DNA of 64,000 nucleotides from NCBI RefSeq assembly GCF_016808335.1, contig NC_053144.1, positions 58,110,195-58,174,194 of the forward strand. The letters are read 5' to 3'. Under the pieces are notes generated by a model that saw only the letters and a list, made by a program, of their open reading frames with translations, searched no databases and was not told the origin of the DNA. The position numbers and the translations under genes were made by a program. Positions 55,389 through 64,000 of this stretch are shown piece after piece; position 1 is the stretch's first letter, and every line of letters begins with the position of its first letter. Origin of the DNA: Panicum virgatum (taxonomy: Eukaryota > Streptophyta > Magnoliopsida > Poales > Poaceae).

Positions 55389-55731
55389 TTCACACGATTG
55401 GTCGCCGGTTACCTACCTGTCTGGGGCCTTGCAGCGCAGCCTCCTGGCTCCAGATGCAGGCTTTTGATCCAACAGTAGCGACCCTTGGGACGCTGAAATG
55501 CACCGTACGTTACGTGTTCGTTCGGAGTGGACCTATGTATGGTGGCAGAAGCACAGACATTCTGCAGCACTGTCTCAACATTTCTGGAAGAGGCAACAGT
55601 TTAATGGCCCTCGTTCCTCCGATCCAAGAAGAAAGCTGATGGACGCCGGCACGGAACTTACGTAAACCATGCATGCACAGCTCGAGCGGATAATTCAGTG
55701 TGCAAGTGGCGATAAGTTGCATTACTTCTTA

Positions 55732-56311
55732 GGCTTTGTTTAGTTGTATGGGATTTATTCCATGCCGGGAATATATATAGTAGGTACAACAAGAGACTTA
55801 TGGTGAGTACAAGTGACCGGAATGTATTTCGGACTGGAAACTAATTGCGACAAAATATATTTATAATAGTTATAATAGATACTCCCTCTGTCCCGTTTTT
55901 ATAGTCGTTCGGGAATCGGGATTGTCTCACAGGCACGCTTTTCTAGCGACGCTTAAAGCGGGACGGAGAGAGTACAGCAAGAGACCGGGATTGATTCCAC
56001 ACCTCTTGACTCATGGGTTGATTCCTTGTTTCTTATTGTACCTAACACGAGTCTATTTTGTTGTAATTAGTTTCATCCCTGAATAAATTCTGATCTCTTA
56101 TTATAAATATCATGAATTTATTGTTATACCTACTATTTCTTATCCGAAATAAATCTTATATAAGGATGCAAATTGGTGAGCCTTAGGTGCACCTCCAACT
56201 CTATTTAGTTGGATCCCATTTTAAAAAATTAGCACAAAGAACTAAAGAGGGGTGAAAGTACACGTAAGAATCAACATTTGCACCCCTAATCCCATATAAC
56301 CGAACAAGATC
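55732..56311. mobile_element. Tourist-like element with a nested Stowaway
   Basis: The left end is GGCTTTGTTTAGTTGTATGG and the right end, inverted, is GATCTTGTTCGGTTATATGG. TTA flanks both sides (55729-55731 and 56312-56314). Removing the nested element at 55882-55972 leaves about 490 bp. It has no coding capacity. Confidence 0.8.
55882..55972. mobile_element. Short Stowaway-like MITE nested in the Tourist-like element
   Basis: The ends are CTCCCTCTGTCCCG and, inverted, CTCTCTCCGTCCCG, with TA on both sides. It is only 91 bp. Confidence 0.8.
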
Positions 56312-56314
56312 TTA

Positions 56315-58370
56315 TGAGTTGTAAATTGCGCTTGACCTATCAAGGAATCGGTTAGATGTTGGCTTATAGATCTGATGCATTATAAAAGGCCCAATTATCA
56401 AGCGGGAACCTGTCATCCTTGTCATATAATTTCCTCTTTTATTGTCAGGCTGATTCAGCACCGCACGACCCTTTTCGTATGACGTTAGTGCATTAGTTGG
56501 AGTGCGTTGTAGAAATTGTTCTGGCATGGCAAGGTGAGCTATTTTGTTGATTCTGATCGTTTCACCCACACTTATTTTATCTGAGGAAATAAAGTGGCAT
56601 CCACTACTACAAGCCAAAGATCTTGACGCGGCTAGAGGTCGACCGGTTCGCTCCATCACACCGATCTGTGCATGCCGTGATAAATTTGCTACTAATATAC
56701 CAATGGGAAGCAACTTTGCACTTTGCTTGTGCAACTCATAATCGCCATTACTAGTTAATTATACTTTGGAGGAGAACTTTTCTCTCATTTTTTTTCCAGT
56801 AAGTTGCCTGAAGTGGCATTCACAGATGCCCATATATATGCGTACAAGGAGTTGAATAGCTGGACAAGGTCGTCTTGCCCTTTGCCTGAACTCAATGGTT
56901 AAAACAAGGCCACTATCACAGCAGCACATGCATGTACAACTGAGAGGTTGCCCTCCTGCAAACGGACATACCAAGTGGCTGTAGAGAATATCCACTTATC
57001 CAGTGCACATATGCTCAACTCAAACTCGTAGGCAAATGTATTTTCGCTTCCAGCTCCATTAAGCTAGCATACCAAATGAATTGGGAGTGCCACTGGTTAG
57101 TGAAATCAGCAGGCACAAAAGACCAGCTAGCATTATTGGAGTCTTTTACAAAAAAAAAATGAAGAAGCTCTGACCAATCGTGAATTATTGGGCCTTTTTC
57201 TACAACTTACACAAAAGATTAGTCGAATCAGGAGAGCATGACGCGTCGATCGATGGTCTGTGATGATGCTTTTGTATAATACACACACACATGCAGTCGA
57301 GGAGGATAAACTATGGACACAGAGCGCTGCTCGTGATGCACGGCCGAACACATCGCACGCGCGGACGACAGCAACTGCTGGTACTGAACTTTCACAATGG
57401 ATAAGATAAGCTACTCTTTTGGGGGATCGGATGATAAGCAACGCCATTGGTGGGCAGACGAGTGGTAGGAGCTCCGATGGCCGATCGTGACGTGAGATGT
57501 CGGGGCGCCGTAGGGCAGGAAGATTATCGGGAGAAGGTGTGTGATCGAGCTGGGCGGGGTAGGTGGGTGGACACCGATCGACACAGGCAGCGTTGGTTCG
57601 CCGCGCGGGGCTCCGGCCGGGTCCACGCGAGCTTTTAGATTGGGATGAGGAGGTTACGTGAAGGAACCGAGCTCCGATCCTGGCAGTGGAAGAAGACGAC
57701 GACGGTGCCCTGGTGCTGCGCGTGCTTTCCTTTTCGACGGATGCGATAGATACACAACATTTATGTTTCCATCTTGGAATCGTCCAGATAATACGGCGAG
57801 AGTTGATATGCATTCTGTTTCTCTCTTTTTTTCGGGCGATGGGAGTTAATCTTTTTTTGCGAGGACTCGTAACTAGAGTTGACACTGCAGTTTCTTTTTT
57901 TTTTTGATGGTACACTACAGTTTCTAGTTTCTACGTGCCACAAATGGGCCAGAGGAAGACCAGTGCCCGGCCGAGCTCCTGGACCTGAGATGTCATAGAC
58001 GGGCCAAATCGGGAGAGGCAGTCAGGCAGAGCCCACAACGGTCTCTCGCTCACACGGCTGGGGGCAACCGGTTCGCGGTGCTAACTGCACCCGGGAGGCT
58101 ATACATGACATATGCTACAATTTCGGAATCCATTGTCTGAATGCGATTTCCAGATGATTTCAATCCAATTACAATTTCGGCACATCTCTTCCTCTTCTTC
58201 CTCCTTGCGCCGCTGCTGCTTGTGGTCGTCGCTGGGCCCAGGGGTTTGGGTTAGGTTTCGGGGGTTCAGGTTGCGGGGTCGGACTGTCTCCTATGTGTCC
58301 GGCCATAGAGGGTGGTCGCCCACGGCAAGTGTCAGATCTGGAGCAGCGGAACTGCTTATAGGCGTAAAAT
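56315..58370. other. Intergenic, no gene recognised
   Basis: A minus-strand frame at 56312-56734 (about 140 codons) is open but begins with TTG and has no recognisable domain. Other frames at 57133-57915 overlap each other and look random. GC-rich sequence lies at 57930-58330. Confidence 0.35.
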
Positions 58371-58739
58371 ATTTTAGAGCAAGGGATAGCACATGGATAT
58401 ACCTTACCTCTTCTATAACTACTCGGACAATAGTAAGACTAGTTGATGTGCAAAAAAACTACCCGACTACGTTGGAGTATGACTCTAATAGTAATCGGCT
58501 ATGACTTTCCATGTAGCCCACTCCCCCAAGGCAATATAAGGGCGGGCAAGGACCCCTTCGAAAGAGATACACATCGAACAACATCTAAGGCAATACAAAC
58601 AATCACACAACTCCAGCGGACTGAACCCGTCTAAATTTTTGTGTTCCTTACACCATCGTGTTCTGATCTCGGCGAGTTCCTGCCTACAATCAATCTCCTC
58701 GGGGTATACCTCGGAGAGCTTAGCAGTTAAACACCGACA
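58371..58739 (+). mobile_element. Partial LTR of a Gypsy-type family
   Basis: The order of blocks is that of a common grass Gypsy LTR: TATAAGGGCGGGCAAGGACC, CACATCGAACAACATCTAAG, TTGTGTTCCTTACACCATCG, GATCTCGGCGAG, GGGTATACCTCGG and the end TTAAACACCGACA at 58739. The 5' start was not found and no target duplication is clear. The family call is from memory. Confidence 0.6.
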
Positions 58740-58801
58740 ACATGATAAACATGATAGTAGACGGAGGTGGTGAGTTGTGGACAGAGTGGCGAGGCAGCGG
58801 G

Positions 58802-59295
58802 TGTTGGTGATATGCCCAAGAGCCCATCATCACAATACGGTTTAAAGGCCCAAGAGGATATTGATCCAAGAGGGATTAGGGTTACTAATGGGCCTATGAG
58901 ATAGAAGCCCATTAATACGCCCTATATATACGAGGGATGGGCTAGGGAGGCGACAACCCTGTGAGCCGCGCCACCTCCTAGTCGCCGCCCCTCCCTCTCT
59001 CTCTCGGCCGCCGCCCTTGCCGTGCGTGCGGTGCTAGCACACCGACGCCCGGCGTTTCATCCCCGTACGTGTGGACTCCGTGGAGGCGCTACTGAGACTG
59101 CTGCGCTGATCGGCTGCTGGGATCAAGTACGAGGAGCTCGGTTCGTGGGACGTGATCGACTACTTCCTCTACATCGACGCGCGACTTCTTCCGCTGTGTT
59201 GCGCGTCTAGTGGTAACGATCTATGATCTTCTACTCGCAAGTATCTTGGGTATATGCGGTAGTGATGCTAGCGTAGCCTACCCCGTTTCCCAACA
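58802..59295 (+). repeat. 5' LTR of the Copia element
   Basis: Begins TGTTGG and ends CCAACA, 494 bp, with a TATA box TATATATA at about 58923. Directly followed at 59297 by the primer-binding site TGGTACCAGAGCC, one base off the usual initiator tRNA-Met complement. Confidence 0.93.
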
Positions 59296-59309
59296 GTGGT
59301 ACCAGAGCC

Positions 59310-60737
59310 ATCTTGCGTAGTTTTTGGTCTGGATCTTTTGTATATAGGTGATATGTTGTTGTAGTAGATTGGATCTATTATTTTTGCACGGTTTGATTAG
59401 ATCAATTGGTCATAAGGGGTTAAAATTGGAGTGAGTTGATTGCGCGGCATGTGACAAAAGATTAGTTTGTGTTCTTTCTCTGTTATGCATACGACATGTC
59501 CCTACCGGCTGGAATCACTATCGGGACTAACTGTGTGCATAGTCAGCAGATTGAACCAACAGATCGAGGTCATGTGTAGATGCAGTCTTCTCAAGTGCAA
59601 AGTTTGCACGGTCAATGTGATTGACCTAGTGAAAATTGAGGCATTATGAATGGCTCGGATTTGAGGTGATGCGATCACTCTGATGAGATTTTCATAGGGA
59701 TTCCATAGATGCGATCTGAGACCCGCGGGGGGCGGCTCCCCCCTCGACCCCCCGCCCGCTGACCGGCCAGCGGGACCGCCGTTGCTTTCTCGCTGTAGCG
59801 GCTTCCCAAGCGCTACTTTGGTAGAACACGTCGTACGCCTAACTTGTTTTTGCAGGGTGTGATGTGAATGGTATGGCCTCAATGTCATGTGATGATGTAT
59901 GTGATGATTTGTGCGGCCTGCGTGTCACAAGTTAACACAACCGGGTTGAGGTTGCACCATTATTGTATAATGACATGCGTGTCGACTTGTGATGTTTGAA
60001 TCCTCATGTAATTATTTCACTAGCTATTAGATGTAGTAGCTTAGTATCTTTTCATGGAGGCTTCAATCATGATGGCGATGATGATCACCACAAGACAGGA
60101 CGGATGGCAATGGAGGTCACCTTGGAGCCATGGCGATGGAGCCCATTGTGATGCAAGAGGCCATACTATTCACAATATAATATGATTATATGCTTGTGAT
60201 ATTTATTTTCCTGTCATACTATTCTTTCATGCTTTTACATATGGTGGATGCTTTAATCATGATAGAATAGCTTCCCTCAGAAAAGGTTGAGTTTTTTATG
60301 CCTTTTACCAATAGCTGCACCTATAAATTTTAATCGTTGTGTGGTAAGTTTACCAAAGTAGAGTACCCTCAGCTATCACTTTTGTATAGGGTGGATGTCG
60401 GACATTCACAAGCATAGTATTGGTTTACTCAGCAAAGCTATCAAAACAGTTTTGGGCTTTAAGGCATAGGGTTGGGGCCGGGGCATTGGATGCCACCCAA
60501 CAAACAAGAGTCGCATAGAGATGTGATTAGTAATTTGTTGCTTACCTGTATCACTACTTTTCTAGCCGTGATGCTAAAGCTCACTAGGATTTTAGTGATT
60601 ATGGATCTTGAACCACTATATGTCATTAGAGGGAAGATGACTTTGATACAGTAGGTTGTCTTTTGTTAAATCAGTTAATGAAAGTCTTTTACATAAACTT
60701 AGTGCTGAAATCTTGCTTTACTTTAATGTTGTAGATC
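59310..60737 (+). other. Leader between primer site and gag
   Basis: About 1.4 kb without a recognised gene. A leader this long is unusual for Copia and may contain an insertion. The GC-rich patch at 59715-59830 stands out from AT-rich surroundings. Confidence 0.45.
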
Positions 60738-63700
60738 ATGTCTGCCAGTAACAATTCCGCTTTCAATTTGCGTTTTGTTCTTGAGAAAGAAAAGTTGAAT
60801 GTAACAAACTTTATTGATTTGTACCGCAACCTGAGAATTGTTCTCAGGCAAGAGAAAAAGGAGTATGTTCTTGAGCAGCCATATCCTGATGATCTCCCTG
60901 ACAATGCAACTGCTGCTGATCGTAGAGCTTATGAGAAGCACTGCAATGACTCACTTGATGTTAGCTGTCTGATGCTTGCCACCATGTCCCCTGATCTGCA
61001 GAAGCAGTATGAGCATGCGGATGCTCATACCATGATCGAGGGGCTGCGTGGGATGTTTCAGAACCAAGCCAGGACTTAGAGGTTCAATATCTCAAAGTCC
61101 TTGTTTGCGTGCAAGCTGGCAGAAGGTAGCCCGGTCAGTCCTCATGTGATCAAAATGATTGGTTACATTGAGACTTTGGACAGACTTGGCTACTGATGTT
61201 ATTCTCCAGTCGCTCCTGGCGAGCTATGAGTCTTTTATCATGAACTTTCAGATGAATGGCTTGGATAAAACATTGAGTGAGTTGCATGGGATACTAAAGA
61301 CAGCAGAGGAGAGCATTAAGAAAAATCCCAATCATGTGATGATGATTCAGAAGGGGAACAAAAAGAGGAAGCGTTGGACGCCTCCTAATCCCAAAGGTAA
61401 AGGCAAGGAAAAGAGTTCCGGTGGTGAGTCCTCGAGCTCTAAGCTAAAGCCAGCACCTAAGGCCAAATCTGGCCCTACTTCTGAGGATGAATGCTTCCAC
61501 TGTCATGAAAATGGACATTGGTCTAGGAACTGCAAGAAGTACTTGGAAGAAAAGAAGAAGAAGAAGGGAAGTGAGACTTCCACTTCAGGTATAAATGTTA
61601 TAGAAATAAATATTGCATTATGTTCTAGTGAATCATGGGTATTTGATACTGGATCGATGATTCACCCTTGCAAATTGTTGCAGGGTCTAAGTGAGACTAG
61701 AAGATTTGTAAGAGGCGAGTTGGACGTTCGTGTCGGCAACGGCGCAAAGGTTGCGGTGTTGGCAGTCGGCACCTACCACTTGTCTCTACCCTCCGGATTA
61801 GTTTTGGAATTAAATAATTGTTATTGCATTCTTGCTTTGAGCAAGAATATTATTTCTTCTTCATGTTTAGAAGAAGTTGGTGATTTTAAGATTGTAATAG
61901 AGAACAAACGTTGTTCTATTTTTTGCAATGGTATTTTTTATGCTCATTGTCCATTGGTGAATGGATTATATGTTCTTGATCTTGAGGATAAATCTGTCTG
62001 TAACATTAATACTAAGAGGCTTAGACCAAATGATTTGAATCCCACTTTTATTTGTCATTGTCGCTTAGGTCATATAAATGAGAAGCGCATTGAACAACTC
62101 TATAAAGATGGATTGTTAAGCTCATTTGATTTTGAATCATTTGACACATGTGAGTCTTGTTTGCTTGGAAAGATGACCAAAACGCCTTTCGCTGGTCATA
62201 GTGAAAGTGCGAGTGACTTGTTGGGACTTGTACATACCGATGTATGTGGACCAATGAGCTCAATAGCCAGAGGTGGTTTTCAGTACTTCATTACTTTCAC
62301 TGATGACTTTAGTAGATATGGCTATATCTACTTAATGAGGCACAAGTCTGAATCGTTTGAAAGGTTCAAAGAATTTCAGAATGAAGTACAAAATCAATTA
62401 GGCAAGACAATTAAATTTCTGCGATCTGATCGTGGAGGAGAATATTTGAGCCTTGAATTTGGTGATCATTTGAAGCAATGTGGAATTATTCCGTAGCTAA
62501 CTCCGCCCGAACGCCTCAATGGAATGGGGTATCCGAACGGAGGAACCGAACCTTGTTGGACATGGTTAGGTCCATGATGAGCCAAGCTGATCTTCCATTG
62601 TCATTTTGGGGTTATGCTCTTGAAACTGCTGCGTTCACACTGAATAGGGTTCCAAGTAAGTCTGTTGAGAAGACACCATATGAGATATGGACTGGGAAGC
62701 GTCCCGGATTATCTTTTCTCAAAGTTTGGGGATGTGAGGCTTATGTCAAACGTTTGATGTCAGATAAGCTCACTCCAAAGTCAGACAAATGCTTCTTTGT
62801 GGGGTATCCTAGGAAAACCAAAGGATATTATTTTTACAATAAGGCGGAAAGCAAAGTGTTTGTCGCTCGTAATGGTGTTTTCTTAGAAAAGGAGTTTCTC
62901 TCAAAAGGATTTAGTGGGAGCAAGGTGCAACTTGAAGAAATTCAGGAAACACCCGAAACTGTTTCAGCAACCACTGAAGATCCACGGGATGTGCAAGATG
63001 TTGCACAACCCGTAGTTGAGGCACCAGCCCCACGAAGGTCTATAAGGGTACGTCGCGCTACTGACAAGCTCAACCTCCTTATTACGGAGGAGCGCCACGT
63101 ATTATTGATGGAAAATGATAAGCCATTGACCTACAAAGAAGCAATGATGGGACCCGACTCCGACAAATGGTTTGAAGTCATGGAATCCGAGTTAAAATCC
63201 ATGCATGATAATCAAGTTTGGAACTTGGTCCATCAAATTGACAGTGTGAGACCTGTCGACTGTAAGTGGATTTTTAAGAAAAAATTAGACATGGATGGAA
63301 ATGTTCACATCTATAAGGCACGATTGGTGGCGAAAGGTTTCCGACGAATTCAAGGTGTTGACTATGAGGAAACATTTTCGCCCATCGCAATGCTAAAGTC
63401 TGTTCGGATTCTCCTAGCAATTGCCGCATATTATGACTATGAGATATGGCAAATGGATGTCAAAACCGCTTTCCTTAATGGACATCTAAGTGAGGATGTG
63501 TATATGACACAGCCTGAAGGTTTTGTCAATCCTAAAAATGCTGGGAAAATATGTAAGCTTCAGAGGTCCATCAATGGATTGAAGCAAGCATCTCGGAGTT
63601 GGAATATTCATTTTGATGAAGTAGTCAAAGGGTTTGGTTTCATCAAGAATGAACATGAGCCTTATGTTTACAAAAAGGCTAGTGGGAGCGCACTTGTGTT

Positions 63701-64000
63701 TCTGGTCCTATATGTGGATGACATATTATTGATCGGAAATGATATTCCAATGCTTGAAGCCGTTAAAACCTCATTGAAAAAGAGTTTTTTGATGAAGGAT
63801 TTAGGAGAGGCGGCTTACATTCTGGGTATTAGGATCTATAGAGATCGATCAAAAAGGCTAATTGGATTAAGCCAAGACACGTACATTGACAAGATATTGA
63901 ATCGGTTCAATATGCAAGATTCCAAGAAAGGTTTCTTGCCAATGTCACATGGCATTACTCTAAGCAAGAGTCAGTGTGCTACGACACCTGATGAGCAAAA
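60738..64000 (+). pseudogene. Copia gag-pol polyprotein, broken, continues past the window
   Basis: Gag starts at the ATG at 60738. The CCHC zinc knuckle, CFHCHENGHWSRNC, is at about 61492. The protease shows WVFDTGS at about 61636. Integrase shows the HxxxH and CxxC zinc site near 62060-62160, the catalytic aspartates in VHTDVCGPM and LRSDRGGEYL, and the glutamate in SERRNRTL. Reverse transcriptase shows QMDVKTAFLNG and the YVDD box at 63711. Lesions are a stop at 61077-61079, a small frame-shifting loss near 61170-61190, a stop at 62494-62496 and a one-base loss near 62507. From 62517 to the window end one frame is open for nearly 500 codons. The copy cannot make a full polyprotein. Confidence 0.92.

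Larger units (their letters stand above)
58802..64000 (+). mobile_element. Copia LTR retrotransposon, 3' part outside the window
   Basis: The order is 5' LTR, primer-binding site, long leader, gag, protease, integrase, reverse transcriptase. Integrase before reverse transcriptase is the Copia arrangement. The 3' LTR is beyond the window. The five bases before the LTR (58797-58801) are GCGGG, the sequence to look for after the 3' LTR. Confidence 0.93.

Noticed and set aside
56312..56734. A minus-strand frame of about 140 codons just right of the Tourist-like element
   Set aside because: It begins with TTG rather than ATG and shows no domain, signal or splice logic. It might be a decayed gene piece, but nothing supports it.
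1..64000. CRISPR arrays, rRNA or tRNA genes, bacterial or phage operons
   Set aside because: No evenly spaced repeats, no tRNA arm pattern or rRNA core sequence was noticed, and all genes have plant features. tRNAs were looked for by eye only, so a missed one is possible.

Overview
The window is nuclear DNA of a grass, probably a panicoid. The evidence is introns in every multi-exon gene, very GC-rich first exons that fade to lower GC, and dense class II elements of grass types (Stowaway, Tourist/PIF, hAT and Helitron ends). There are also LTR elements whose primer sites match plant initiator tRNA-Met. No bacterial, organellar, rRNA, tRNA or CRISPR features were recognised. The species call is inference from repeat style only.

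Four host genes are supported. A mitochondrial succinate/fumarate carrier of the SFC1 type lies on the minus strand (7083-9353, two exons). A clade-B PP2C phosphatase of the AP2C type, with a MAP-kinase docking motif, is on the minus strand (16385-17953, three exons). A secreted PR-1 protein is on the plus strand (35970-36479, one exon). A TRICHOME BIREFRINGENCE-LIKE polysaccharide O-acetyltransferase is on the minus strand (43483-47053, four exons). The decayed gene pieces are a 5'-truncated, frameshifted second PR-1 copy (38995-39299), a promoter remnant from what looks like a third PR-1 unit (35366-35403), and a pentatricopeptide-repeat fragment (33130-33470). The genes are not an operon. 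SFC1 is metabolic, AP2C and PR-1 fit stress/defence signalling, and TBL is a Golgi cell-wall enzyme.

The rest is mostly transposons, many with boundaries readable to the base. They include a 2.9-kb Helitron (10614-13533) whose 5' end is duplicated as two 550-bp units, and a small Helitron beside an inverted copy of its own end (14238-14521). A PIF/Harbinger element (19915-23902) still carries its Myb/SANT gene and its DDE transposase gene, each with a visible lesion. Two truncated LTRs sit head-to-tail (about 24.2-29.2 kb). A solo LTR with a perfect CACGT target duplication (39530-41216) lies inside another probable Helitron. A truncated LTR with its primer-binding site abuts a LINE fragment (48.6-50.4 kb). 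Four hAT MITEs have 8-bp target duplications (one imperfect). Several Stowaway and Tourist-like MITEs are also present. A Copia retrotransposon (58802 to the window end) has its 5' LTR, primer site and a broken gag-pol.

I did not find a clearly new molecular system. The most useful leads are a non-canonical GC-AG intron that appears obligatory in SFC1, the decaying PR-1 cluster, the Helitron with a duplicated 5' end, and a possible conserved SFC1-TBL neighbourhood. All calls come from reading the sequence by eye; no alignments or database searches were run.
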